DNA from: Gemmatimonadota bacterium
Lineage (GTDB): Bacteria; Gemmatimonadota; Gemmatimonadetes; Longimicrobiales; Gaopeijiaceae
Assembly (NCBI GenBank): GCA_007121775.1
Contig: SKJY01000095.1
Span: forward strand, 1-36,814
Direction of reading: 5' to 3'
Length of the DNA stretch: 36,814 nt
The stretch's first letter is position 1; every line of letters begins with the position of its first letter. The notes beneath the pieces were generated by a model, which ran no database searches, had not been told where the DNA came from, and worked only from the letters and a program-made list of their open reading frames with translations. Both the position numbers and the translations under genes were made by a program. Below are positions 1-7,225 of this stretch, in pieces.

Positions 1-150
1 AACGCTCATGAGCAGTTGCACCGCCCGCGCCGTGGTCGGGGGCAGTTGGATGGCCGGCAGCCCCCTGGCCTCCATGACCTCACGAATCCGCTTCAGGTGC
101 GGATCCTCCTCCGCGAACAGCTTGGACACGAAGCCCTCAGTGGGTCCCAT
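1..150 (-). CDS. O-methyltransferase (YrrM/caffeoyl-CoA type), N-terminal fragment
   Basis: Only the first 50 codons are inside the window; the gene runs off the left edge. The translation begins MGPTEGFVSKLFAEEDPHLKRI and continues through a short helical segment to TTARAVQLLMSV. This resembles the N-terminal cap of the family-3 SAM-dependent O-methyltransferases, where a stretch of the type EDP.L..I precedes the Rossmann fold. The SAM-binding glycine motif is not visible because the gene is cut. It starts 14 bases after the aminotransferase stop codon on the same strand, so the two are probably co-transcribed. The ORF track does not list it. The substrate cannot be inferred. Confidence 0.6.
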   Translation of the reverse strand, partial: MGPTEGFVSKLFAEEDPHLKRIREVMEARGLPAIQLPPTTARAVQLLMSV

Positions 151-164
151 CTCGGAGGTTCGGC

Positions 165-1358
165 TCACTCCCGCTCCTCCGACAGCCGCCGCAGCGCCTC
201 GGTCAGGAGGTCGTCGGAGGTGGCATAGCTCAGGCGAACGTAGCGGTCGTCTCCAAAGGCGGCGCCGGGGACCAGAGCAACCCCGGTGGTCTCCAGGACC
301 CGGGAACACCACGCTTGGGAGTCGGAGACCTCCTTGGAGTATTCGCCATCAACCCGGAAGAAGAGGTAGAAGGCCCCCTCCGGCTCCACCAGCGTCAGCC
401 CCGGGAGACGCCGGCTGAATCCCTCCACCATGAGGTTCCGGCGCCGGAGGAAGGCCGTCACCATGTTCCCGATACTCTCCTGCGCCCGGACCGGATCGCT
501 CAGAGCCCGAAGCGCGGCGTACTGGGAGGGGGTGGCGGCGTTGGAGGTGGTGTGGCTCTGGAAGGCGGCCAGCTTCCTGGCCACCTCGGGCTCGGTCACC
601 GAATACCCGATCCGCCACCCGGTCATGGCAAAGCACTTGGAGGCGCCGTCAACGAGGACGTAGGGTCCGAGTGTGGAAGGCGGCAGATCCGAGAGGCTGG
701 GTGCATCCTCCCCAGCGCCGGTGAAGACGATGCGACGGTAGATCTCATCCGAGAGGATCCAGACCCCCCGATCCCGAGCCCACTCCGCCACAGCCTCAAG
801 CTCCTTCAGGGTATAGACCGTCCCTGTAGGGTTGGAGGGGGAACAGATGATGAGCCCTCGGGTGGAGGGCCCGGCAGCCGCCTCCAGATCCTCGGGCCGG
901 AGCTTGAATCCGTTCTCCTCCGGTCCCCGAACAGGGACCGGGTCGGCCCCACACAGCCCCACCATCTGGGGGTAGCTGGTCCAGTAGGGGCTGGCGATCA
1001 GGACTTGGTCTCCGGGCCCGAAGAGGGCGAAGCAAGCGTTCCAGAGGGCCTGCTTCGCTCCGGCGGTCACCACTACGCTGTCCGGAGAGATGGACCATCC
1101 CGCCCGGGAGCGCCTGGAAAGGTCGCTGGCCACCGCCTGCCGCAACTCCGGAAGCCCGGGCGCCGGGGTGTAGCGGGTGCGTCCGGTGCGTACCGCCTCC
1201 AGACCTCCCTCGGCGATCCAGGATGGCGTGGGAAAATCCGGCTCGCCCGCACTCAGATCGATGACGTCCCGTCCCTGGGCCCGGAGTTGCTTGGCCAGGG
1301 CGCTGACCGCCATGGTGGCCGACGGCTGGAGCGAAGCGATGTTGGAGCTGAATTCCAT
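165..1358 (-). CDS. Aspartate-type aminotransferase, PLP fold type I (class I/II)
   Basis: A 397-aa protein, the usual length for subgroup Ib aspartate aminotransferases. Visible motifs are the N-terminal LSAGEPDFPTP, NPTG near residue 176, SDEIY around 203-207, and the PLP lysine K241 in the block SKCFAMTGWRIGY, which closely matches the AspC/AspB consensus. The C-terminal RLSYA carries the arginine expected to hold the substrate alpha-carboxylate. It should transfer an amino group between an amino acid and 2-oxoglutarate or oxaloacetate in the cytosol. Exact substrate choice (aspartate, aromatic amino acid or prephenate) cannot be read from sequence. The ATG at 1356-1358 lacks a strong ribosome-binding site. 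The leader contains a perfect hairpin (1401-1423). Confidence 0.9.
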   Translation of the reverse strand: MEFSSNIASLQPSATMAVSALAKQLRAQGRDVIDLSAGEPDFPTPSWIAEGGLEAVRTGRTRYTPAPGLPELRQAVASDLSRRSRAGWSISPDSVVVTAGAKQALWNACFALFGPGDQVLIASPYWTSYPQMVGLCGADPVPVRGPEENGFKLRPEDLEAAAGPSTRGLIICSPSNPTGTVYTLKELEAVAEWARDRGVWILSDEIYRRIVFTGAGEDAPSLSDLPPSTLGPYVLVDGASKCFAMTGWRIGYSVTEPEVARKLAAFQSHTTSNAATPSQYAALRALSDPVRAQESIGNMVTAFLRRRNLMVEGFSRRLPGLTLVEPEGAFYLFFRVDGEYSKEVSDSQAWCSRVLETTGVALVPGAAFGDDRYVRLSYATSDDLLTEALRRLSEERE

Positions 1359-1400
1359 GGGACGTCCCGTGGGAAGAGCCGGAGGGAAGGCGGAGCGTGC

Positions 1401-1423
1401 ATTGCCGGGGCCGCCCCGGCAAT
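1401..1423. other. Perfect 10-bp hairpin in the divergent intergenic region
   Basis: ATTGCCGGGG pairs with CCCCGGCAAT across a 3-base CCG loop. It lies 43 bases upstream of the aminotransferase start, so it would sit in the 5' leader of that minus-strand gene. There is no T-run on either side. It could be an attenuator, an mRNA-stabilising stem or a small repeat. The remainder of the 288-base gap (1359-1646) holds an 8-base C run at 1503-1510 and no ORF or known riboswitch that I can recognise. Confidence 0.5.
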
Positions 1424-1646
1424 GGTCCGCCGTAGAGCCCGGAATATCTCAGCTTCCAGGCGGGGAGCAAGGGCAGGGGCCGATTCATGGGAGGTTGATC
1501 CACCCCCCCCGTTCCGGCGACATTGCATCCCCGGAGGCTGTCTTCCCGGAGGCCAGGCTCCTGAAGACCCGGATACCGCCGGAGAGACCCGACGGCTCCG
1601 AATGATATGAAACCCAGGTCATGGACGGGATCGCACCGCCGCCGCG

Positions 1647-2312
1647 GTGATCCCCGGTGTCGCGTTGAGCTCAGAGCCGCTTCTCTTCTTCTTCGATTTC
1701 GTGGACCCCGGGTCTTACCTGGTTCACGAACTCCTTCGTCGCGAAGCCGACCAGGGAGACCGACGCCACTCCGCCATCGTCTATCACCCGCTGGAACTCC
1801 GCCCTCCCCCGGCACCACTCCAGAACCCAGGCGCCCCGGAGTGGATGTCCATGACCCGGGGATTGGCGGAGACGGCGCGGGAGCTCTCCCTCCCCTTCCA
1901 GCAACCGGGCTTCATCCCATGGAGCCGGAAGGCTCACGAGTTGGCCCTTCACGGCCGGGAGGTGATGGCCCCATCCGGCCAGGGTGCCCTCCCTCTATAT
2001 CACCGACTCTTCCGCGCCCACTTTGAAGAGGGCCGGGACCTGGGAAGGGTCGATGTTCTGGTGAAGCTCGCTGAACAGGAAGGACTCGACGCGAGCGAAG
2101 TCCATGCCGTCCTGGGGGTGGATCGATTCAGCCCCGAAGTGGATGACCTCCGACGCCACGCCTTGGAGCGGGGCGTGAGGGGGGTCCCCACCCTGATCCG
2201 GAGTGGATCACGCCTGGAGGGCTTCCCTGGCGTCGCCGCCGTGCGTCGGTTCCTAGCATCCGTGGCGCCGGAAGCCCACCGGGATCCGCCATCCCATGGG
2301 AACACCACATGA
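1647..2312 (+). CDS. DsbA-fold protein, 2-hydroxychromene-2-carboxylate isomerase / FrnE-like
   Basis: A protein of about 221 aa opening with the strand FFFDFVDPGSYLVHELL, which matches the DF.SPYSYL pattern of the thioredoxin-fold DsbA family (kappa-class GST, HCCA isomerase and FrnE branch). There is no CXXC at the active-site position; a serine of the GSY triplet sits where the isomerase and GST members place theirs, so thiol oxidation is unlikely. The C-terminal part has GVRGVPTLI, the cis-proline loop typical of the thioredoxin fold, followed by a short helix to the end. The start is uncertain: GTG at 1647 and TTG at 1665 are both possible and neither has a clear ribosome-binding site. 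Substrate unknown. Confidence 0.75.
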   Translation: MIPGVALSSEPLLFFFDFVDPGSYLVHELLRREADQGDRRHSAIVYHPLELRPPPAPLQNPGAPEWMSMTRGLAETARELSLPFQQPGFIPWSRKAHELALHGREVMAPSGQGALPLYHRLFRAHFEEGRDLGRVDVLVKLAEQEGLDASEVHAVLGVDRFSPEVDDLRRHALERGVRGVPTLIRSGSRLEGFPGVAAVRRFLASVAPEAHRDPPSHGNTT

Positions 2313-2359
2313 GCGTATCGGGCCTTGCAGGCCCCAGACCACCAAGGAGATCGAACGTC

Positions 2360-2662
2360 ATGGCAGGCTATGTCCGAAAGACGGCAGCATCCCCGGCCCA
2401 GGTGCTGGAAGCGGCTGAGGGCTTTCTCCCCGAGCGACTCGGTCTGAACCGGACCAAGGGGTCCGGCCACGGGGCCACCTATTCCGGCACGGAGGGAACC
2501 GTATCCCTCCACGCCCACCGGCACGCATTGTACACCGAGGTGGTGGCCGAGACCGATCAACTGCGGACCTCTCGTATGGATTACGAGATCCAGATCTTCC
2601 TGAACCGGCTCCCGTACGAGCCTGAGGACCGGGGCGGCCGTGGCTCCGGAGACCCCTCCTGA
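2360..2662 (+). CDS. Hypothetical 100-aa protein upstream of the pseudo-helicase
   Basis: I do not recognise this family. The ORF track starts it at 2309, but ATG 2360 is preceded by AAGGAG at a good distance and is the better start. The protein begins MAGYVRKTAASPAQ, has a central block GHGATYSGTEGTVSLHAHRH, then TDQLRTSRMDYEIQIFLNRL near the end, and finishes with a Gly/Arg-rich tail. It has no signal peptide or membrane segment, so it is probably cytosolic. The stop is 34 bases before the pseudo-helicase ATG, and both genes are on the plus strand, so co-expression is likely. The codon pattern is that of a real GC-rich gene. Confidence 0.7.
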   Translation: MAGYVRKTAASPAQVLEAAEGFLPERLGLNRTKGSGHGATYSGTEGTVSLHAHRHALYTEVVAETDQLRTSRMDYEIQIFLNRLPYEPEDRGGRGSGDPS

Positions 2663-2696
2663 CCGAAGCCCCCACACACTGACGACAGGACTCCGA

Positions 2697-4400
2697 ATGG
2701 ATTCGTTTGACCAGATGGGCCTTGCCCCCGAACTGCTGGAAGCCCTCACCGCCGAAGGTATCGAGGTGCCCTCGGGGCTGCAGGCCGATGCCATCCCCGT
2801 TCTAGTACGAGGCAACCCCGCGGTTCTGCGGGCCGGCCCGGGGGCAGGTGCCGCCGTTGCCTACGGCGCCGCACTCCTGAGCCGCCTGGAACCTGGCGGA
2901 GGACGGCCTTCCGGCGTGGTCCTCACCGGCACCCCTGAATCCGCCACGGGCCTGGCTCGCTCCCTGGGGAGACTCGGGATGGTCACCGGACACCGGTGCG
3001 CCGCACTCTCCACCGGTTGGGCGCTTCCTGGCCACGCCGACATCCTGGTGGCGACACCCGGGACCCTGGCCTCCGCCGTCCGGGCCGCCGAGGTGAAGCT
3101 CGATGGACTCCAGGCTCTGGTACTGGACGGTGCCGCCTTCCTTCTGGAGGGGGAGGGATCCCAGGACATTAGCCTCATACTGGACGCAGCCGAGTCCGAT
3201 GACTGGCAGGGGATCGTGGTGGCAGACCCCATCACCTCCGAGGTCCGTGAATGGGTCGATGCCCACATGCGCCGAGCCGTCTTCCTCCCGTCGGAGGCGG
3301 CGGGAGAGGACCTGGCGGAGGCTCCGGTGGAACGGGGCGAGATTCTTCTCCACGTGGTGGAACGTCCTGACATTCTCCGGGACCCCATGACCCTGGTGGA
3401 ACAACTCCTGGATGAGGAGATCCACCACGTCCTCCTCTTCTGTCGATCAGAAGACCGAGCGGCCGATGTGGGGGATATGCTGACCCTCCACGGGTTCGTG
3501 GCCGGAATGCCGGGAGACCCCGATACGCCGGTCTGGCTGGGTCTGGATGCCCTTGCCGACCGGAAGCGGGCAACGGACTCGGGGATTGATCCGGAGCAGG
3601 TGGCAACCGTTTCCCTGGACCTCCCTCTGGACACCGACACCCTGGACCGGCGTCACGGTGGACGTCCAGGACGTGCCGTTTGCGTCGCTGAAGGCCGGGA
3701 ACTCCCCCATCTCAGGCGCCTTGCCCGGGAAGCCGGATATCGTCTCGAGCCGCTCCCGGCGGCAGATTCCTCCCGCGACGCCGCGGTGCAGGCTTTCCGG
3801 GATCGGATCCGGCAAGCGCTGGAGACCCGGGATCTGGCCGCGTACACCACGCTGCTGGAGCCACTCCTGGACGAGTGGTCGGGTGTCGAAGTCGCGGCGG
3901 CCCTTGCCGCCCTCCTCCGGGATCGCGGCGTCACAGCGGTCGCCGCCACCTCCGGCGCGCCCCAGGCCCAGCGGGACGAGGGTGTTCCGGCCTCTGCCAC
4001 TCCCGTCGCCAGGCCCCCGGCCTGGACCCGGCTCTTCCTCAGCGTGGGCAGTCGGGATGGCGTCGGTCCTGGAGATCTTCTGGGAGCCATTACCGGGGAG
4101 GCCGGTCTCAAGGGCGACCAGGTAGGCCGCATCGACGTCCGTGACACCTTCGCACGGGTCGAGGTTCAGGACACTGTGGCGGGTAAGGTGATCCAAGCCC
4201 TGAACGGCACCTCCATTCGGGGACGGAGCGTGCGGGTCGACTTCGACCGGGGGACCAGCGGTTCCAGGGAGCGGGGCGGACCGGGATCGCGGGGTCGGGG
4301 ACCCGGAGGGCCGCGGGAACGAGGCCCCAGCGGGCCCCGCGACCGGGGCGGAAGCGGCAACCCGGGAAGACGTGGTCCCACTCGGGGTCCGGAGAGGTGA
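2697..4400 (+). CDS. ATPase-degenerate DEAD-box protein with DbpA RNA-binding domain and RGG-like tail
   Basis: A 567-aa protein from ATG 2697 (the track start at GTG 2640 adds 19 residues that look non-homologous). A Q-motif-like N-terminus (F4, GL...LL..L, LQADAIP at 28-34) and the Ib-like VATPGTL (118-124) show DEAD-box ancestry. The catalytic motifs are lost. Walker A is AGPGAGAA (46-53), with alanines where GKT needs lysine and threonine. Motif II is DGAA (144-147) instead of DEAD. Motif VI is RHGGRPGRA instead of HRIGRTGRA. Residues about 443-518 form a convincing DbpA/CsdA C-terminal RNA-binding domain (SVGSRDGVGPGDLLGAI, IDVRDTFARVEV, RGRSVRV). The tail 519-567 is rich in Arg, Gly and Pro. 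I infer an RNA-binding protein without ATP-driven unwinding. Confidence 0.85.
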   Translation: MDSFDQMGLAPELLEALTAEGIEVPSGLQADAIPVLVRGNPAVLRAGPGAGAAVAYGAALLSRLEPGGGRPSGVVLTGTPESATGLARSLGRLGMVTGHRCAALSTGWALPGHADILVATPGTLASAVRAAEVKLDGLQALVLDGAAFLLEGEGSQDISLILDAAESDDWQGIVVADPITSEVREWVDAHMRRAVFLPSEAAGEDLAEAPVERGEILLHVVERPDILRDPMTLVEQLLDEEIHHVLLFCRSEDRAADVGDMLTLHGFVAGMPGDPDTPVWLGLDALADRKRATDSGIDPEQVATVSLDLPLDTDTLDRRHGGRPGRAVCVAEGRELPHLRRLAREAGYRLEPLPAADSSRDAAVQAFRDRIRQALETRDLAAYTTLLEPLLDEWSGVEVAAALAALLRDRGVTAVAATSGAPQAQRDEGVPASATPVARPPAWTRLFLSVGSRDGVGPGDLLGAITGEAGLKGDQVGRIDVRDTFARVEVQDTVAGKVIQALNGTSIRGRSVRVDFDRGTSGSRERGGPGSRGRGPGGPRERGPSGPRDRGGSGNPGRRGPTRGPER

Positions 4401-4475
4401 GCCTCGGCCCGGTGGGACGGGGGTGCTGACCCGGTCGGGGGCAGGGTGCTCCCTGCTCCACCTGCCTCACACGAA

Positions 4476-4513
4476 GAAGGGGCCGCATCCCCTGCGCGGG
4501 ATGCGGCCCCTTC
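4476..4513. terminator. Bidirectional terminator, 16-bp perfect stem
   Basis: GAAGGGGCCGCATCCC pairs exactly with GGGATGCGGCCCCTTC around a 6-base loop (CTGCGC). It lies 75 bases past the pseudo-helicase stop and on the far side of the convergent HU gene, so it can end transcription from both sides. The A/T content flanking the stem is modest (GAAG and CTTC). Confidence 0.8.
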
Positions 4514-4523
4514 GACTGCGATG

Positions 4524-4546
4524 GGAGCCTGGTGGAGCCAGGCTCC
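4524..4546 (-). terminator. Hairpin directly after the HU gene
   Basis: GGAGCCTGG and CCAGGCTCC form a 9-bp perfect stem with a 5-base loop, 20 bases downstream of the HU stop. It is followed by the larger hairpin at 4476-4513, giving HU two stems in a row. No long U tract follows. Confidence 0.5.
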
Positions 4547-4566
4547 AACGAGGGGAGAGCCCCGTA

Positions 4567-4851
4567 TTACTTCACCGCGTCCTTCAGCCCCTTGCCGTCC
4601 CGGAAGCCAGGCGTCTTGGTGGCGGCGATCTCAATGGTCTCACCAGTGCGGGGATTCCGACCGGTGCGAGCCTTCCGCTCCTTGGTCTCGAAGGTCCCGA
4701 ATCCGGTGATCTGTACCCGCTTCCCCGCCCCCAGGGCTCCCGCGATGATGCCCTTGTCGGTGTCGAAGAGCGCGTCGATCGCCTCTCCGGCCTGGGCCTT
4801 GGTGATGCCCGTGTGTTCGGACAGGGCGTCCACGAGCTCGGACTTGTTCAT
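4567..4851 (-). CDS. hup: HU-family DNA-binding protein
   Basis: A 94-aa protein of standard HU length. It starts MNKSELVDALSEHTGITKAQ and contains the signature GFGTFETKERKARTGRNPRTG, in which the beta-arm RNPRTGE inserts into the DNA minor groove, and ends with the C-terminal helix FRDGKGLKDAVK. It binds and bends DNA as a dimer in nucleoid organisation. The ATG is preceded by GAGGAGAG at ideal spacing. The gene is isolated: upstream on the same strand there is a 277-base gap and downstream two hairpins. A TGTAAT box and a set of CCGAAT half-sites lie upstream. Confidence 0.95.
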   Translation of the reverse strand: MNKSELVDALSEHTGITKAQAGEAIDALFDTDKGIIAGALGAGKRVQITGFGTFETKERKARTGRNPRTGETIEIAATKTPGFRDGKGLKDAVK

Positions 4852-4870
4852 GAGCTTCTCTCCTCGGTTG

Positions 4871-4876
4871 ATTACA
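4871..4876 (-). promoter_or_regulatory. Candidate -10 box of the HU gene
   Basis: On the minus strand TGTAAT lies 20 bases upstream of the HU ATG, leaving a short leader that contains the GAGGAGAG ribosome-binding site. No convincing -35 box is seen at 17 bases, so the call is tentative. Confidence 0.35.
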
Positions 4877-4904
4877 GTTCAGGGGCCGCCCAATCTGGAC
4901 GGAT

Positions 4905-4959
4905 CCGAATGCTGCCGAATATTCGGAATCTGAAGACACCGAAAGCGCCACGCATTCGG
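4905..4959. promoter_or_regulatory. CCGAAT/ATTCGG operator-like cluster upstream of HU
   Basis: A perfect 12-bp palindrome CCGAATATTCGG occupies 4915-4926. An additional CCGAAT half-site lies exactly 10 bases away at 4905-4910, one helical turn, and another ATTCGG at 4954-4959. The palindrome is centred about 50 bases upstream of the candidate HU -10 box, a place where an activator or a nucleoid protein could bind. No protein can be assigned. Confidence 0.4.
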
Positions 4960-5128
4960 CGCGGTGTCCATCCTCTTCGAACCGGGCGGTCCCATTGGCC
5001 CGGCAGAGGCTGGAAGAAGGCTAAAGGCGCCCGACGAGGCCGTCAAGAGAGATCCATGGCCGGGATATCGCCTGAATCCTCGCTTTGAGGGAATTCCCGG
5101 TGTAAGGAGAAGATGGCAAGGAGTCGGC

Positions 5129-5335
5129 TCAGAGGGGATCTCCTTCCAGCGCCCCCCGGAGCCGCATCACCGCCCACCCGAGTCCCATGACCAGGGCCGC
5201 CGGAATCGCCAGTACGAAGGCCAGGATGATCAGAACGAAGATGGGAACGAGGATCGGTGCCAGAAGGCTGCCCACCACATTCAGGGCGACCAGGACAAGG
5301 ATCCCCACCAGCAGGAACTTGAGGAGAGTGAGCAT
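5129..5335 (-). CDS. Small two-helix membrane protein
   Basis: A 68-aa protein from ATG 5333-5335, chosen over the track's TTG at 5353 because AAAGGAG sits 7 bases upstream of the ATG. The sequence MLTLLKFLLVGILVLVALNVV is followed by a second long hydrophobic stretch, VPIFVLIILAFVLAIPAALVMGLGW, then a short basic segment MRLRG and an acidic end. It should span the inner membrane twice. The family is not recognised. It is divergent from the zinc-ribbon gene. Confidence 0.65.
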   Translation of the reverse strand: MLTLLKFLLVGILVLVALNVVGSLLAPILVPIFVLIILAFVLAIPAALVMGLGWAVMRLRGALEGDPL

Positions 5336-5437
5336 GGCGGGTACTCCTTTCAATGCGGGGTTTCGGTTCAGGGGTCGCGGGATCGCTGTCTCCCGCTCCC
5401 TCCTCCCTACGAGGGCCTTCCGTCCATGGTTTCAGAC

Positions 5438-5665
5438 ATGAGCCGGCTACGGATCTTCTCCAGGGAGGAGCTAGCGGAGCTTCGGAGCCTGCTGGCAGGG
5501 GGCGATCTTCTCCGCTGTCCTCGCTGCGGAGTAATCCTGGAGTCGAAACCTGTCCCCCGGCCGCCCGGCGTTGCCTATGTGCGGCGACGCCAATGGTACC
5601 TCTGCCCGTCCTGCGGCCGGAGCGCTGTCCTGGATCTTCCCCGTCCACACCCGCCCGTGATCTAA
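5438..5665 (+). CDS. Small zinc-ribbon protein
   Basis: A 75-aa protein. An N-terminal helix (IFSREELAELRSLLAGG) is followed by two CXXC knuckles, CPRCG and CPSCG, about 30 residues apart, separated by basic strands (YVRRRQWYLCP). This is a typical zinc ribbon for binding nucleic acid or protein. The ORF track hides it inside a longer ORF starting at 4964; ATG 5438 (or ATG 5426, four residues longer) is more sensible because the small membrane gene diverges from here. No strong ribosome-binding site is seen. Function unknown. Confidence 0.65.
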   Translation: MSRLRIFSREELAELRSLLAGGDLLRCPRCGVILESKPVPRPPGVAYVRRRQWYLCPSCGRSAVLDLPRPHPPVI

Positions 5666-5685
5666 GGGGCGTACCTGCCGCTGAA

Positions 5686-5740
5686 GGGTTATCTTCCGCC
5701 GGTGGCTTCCACCGGCTTCCCGCCGGAGGCCCCGTAACCC
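5686..5740 (+). other. Structured RNA element between the zinc-ribbon gene and rimB
   Basis: An 8-bp perfect hairpin, GCCGGTGG with CCACCGGC over a CTT loop (5698-5716), lies inside a possible outer helix GGGTTA (5686-5691) with TAACCC (5735-5740). It ends 22 bases before the rimB ATG. It may be a terminator of the zinc-ribbon gene or a leader structure of the rim operon. It does not match a riboswitch that I know. Confidence 0.4.
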
Positions 5741-5762
5741 CCAACCATCATTCCACTCCGGT

Positions 5763-6233
5763 ATGCCTCGACCCCGAGCCCAGGCCCCACCCTGCCACAT
5801 CGGCTGGCGAGAGTGGATCACCCTGAGCGCCGCCCCTTCGGTCCCCATCAAGGCAAAGATCGACACCGGGGCGCGCACCTCTGCGCTCCACGCCACGGGG
5901 ATCCGGTACGCCGCAGACGGACTCCTCCGGTTCATCATTCACCCCCACCAGCGGCGGGGCGGGGATGAGACGGAGTTGGTGGCGCCTCTGGTGGATCATC
6001 GTCAGGTACGGAGTTCCAGCGGGGCTGTAGAGCCCCGCCCCACTGTTCGGCTTGAGGTGGAGCTGGGACCACACCGCTGGCCGGTGGAGATCACGCTGAC
6101 ACGCCGAGACAGCATGGGCTTCCGGATGCTTCTTGGGCGCACAGCGCTTCGGGGGCGCTTCCTGGTAGATCCCGCTGCCTCCTTCCTTCTGGGATCCCCC
6201 TCCTCACCTACCCGCAACGGCCCCCTTGAATGA
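5763..6233 (+). CDS. rimB: RimB-like retropepsin-type protease (Zn_protease / ATP-dependent zinc protease family)
   Basis: A 156-aa protein, normal for this family. The hallmark is [13 protein letters not shown] with the Asp-Thr-Gly triad at residues 34-36, as in retropepsin-like single-domain proteases; a second conserved block, [15 protein letters not shown], lies near the C-terminus. The family is usually encoded beside rimK, and here the stop codon overlaps the rimK ATG (ATGA, 6230-6233). In Pseudomonas, RimB acts with RimK in glutamate tailing of ribosomal protein S6. It has no signal peptide and should be cytosolic. The start ATG lacks a clear ribosome-binding site, but nothing upstream in frame is better. 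Confidence 0.85.
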   Translation: MPRPRAQAPPCHIGWREWITLSAAPSVPIKAKIDTGARTSALHATGIRYAADGLLRFIIHPHQRRGGDETELVAPLVDHRQVRSSSGAVEPRPTVRLEVELGPHRWPVEITLTRRDSMGFRMLLGRTALRGRFLVDPAASFLLGSPSSPTRNGPLE

Positions 6234-7225
6234 GAATCGGCATCCTCTCCCGTAAGGCATCCCTCTACTCCACCGCCCGTCTCCTGGAGGCGGCCAGGGA
6301 GCGCGGCCACGACGTTCGGGTGGTGAACTACCTCCGCTGCTACATGGACATCACGGCCCGACGGCCCTCCGTGATCTATCAGGACCTGGTCACCGACCGG
6401 AACGCGCCGGAGGAGGAGCTTCGCTTCGAGGCGGTGATCCCCCGCGTCGGAGCCTCATACACCTACTACGGATCGGCGGTGGTCCGGCAGTTTGAAATGA
6501 TGGGTGTCTTCTCGGTCAATCCCTCCGAGGCCATCCTCCGCTCCCGTGACAAGCTCCACTCCATGCAGATTCTGTCCCGAGCCGGGGTTGGGCTCCCCAC
6601 CTCCACCTTCGCCCACTCCACCCGGCACACCAAAGGAGTGTTGGACCGCGTGGGCGGTCCTCCGGTCATCGTGAAACTCCTGGAGGGCACCCAGGGTGTG
6701 GGAGTGGTCCTGGCTGAGACCCGGAAGGCGGCGGAGTCGGTGATCGCCGCCTTCCGTCAGTTGGACGCCAACATCCTGGTCCAGGAGTTCATCAAGGAAG
6801 CGGGAGGTGAAGACCTCCGGGCACTGGTGATCGGAAATCGAGTGGTCGCCGCCATGATCCGGCACGCGGCCCCCGGTGAATTCCGCTCCAACCTCCACCA
6901 GGGCGGAACCGCCGAGGCGGTGGAGTTGACCCAGGACGAACGGCGGACGGCGGTTCAGGCCGCCCGGGCCATGGGGCTCTCGGTGGCCGGCGTGGACATG
7001 CTGCGCTCCAATCGGGGTCCGGTGGTCCTGGAGGTGAACTCGTCGCCTGGGCTGGAGGGGGTTGAGGGAGCCACAGGGGTGGATGTGGCGGGCCGGATCA
7101 TCGAGTACATCGAACGCAAGGTCCGGAGCCGAGCCCCCTCCACCGATCGACACTCCCCCGGCGCTCAGCCCGGAAACGGGGCCACGGACGAATCCAGCCC
7201 CGGGGGCAAGAAGGCTGATGGGTGA
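6230..7225 (+). CDS. rimK: RimK, ribosomal protein S6 alpha-L-glutamate ligase (ATP-grasp)
   Basis: A 331-aa ATP-grasp ligase; the core matches RimK throughout, with an extra Pro/Ser/Gly-rich tail of about 30 residues. Motifs are the N-terminal [41 protein letters not shown], the ATP-binding loop [11 protein letters not shown], the hinge [19 protein letters not shown], and the Mg-binding [12 protein letters not shown], the RimK signature. It adds glutamate to the C-terminus of S6 or to other targets using ATP. Both flanking genes overlap it: RimB by 4 bases and the metallohydrolase by 8. Tight translational coupling suggests one functional unit that adds and trims glutamate. Confidence 0.93.
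   Translation: MRIGILSRKASLYSTARLLEAARERGHDVRVVNYLRCYMDITARRPSVIYQDLVTDRNAPEEELRFEAVIPRVGASYTYYGSAVVRQFEMMGVFSVNPSEAILRSRDKLHSMQILSRAGVGLPTSTFAHSTRHTKGVLDRVGGPPVIVKLLEGTQGVGVVLAETRKAAESVIAAFRQLDANILVQEFIKEAGGEDLRALVIGNRVVAAMIRHAAPGEFRSNLHQGGTAEAVELTQDERRTAVQAARAMGLSVAGVDMLRSNRGPVVLEVNSSPGLEGVEGATGVDVAGRIIEYIERKVRSRAPSTDRHSPGAQPGNGATDESSPGGKKADG

Noticed and set aside
1359-1646. A SAM, TPP, glycine or cobalamin riboswitch in the aminotransferase leader
   Set aside because: I compared the region with the core motifs of these classes by eye and none is present.
796-1818. A 340-aa minus-strand ORF upstream of and overlapping the aminotransferase
   Set aside because: Out of frame with a well-supported aminotransferase and rich in Arg, Gly and Pro; no homology features.
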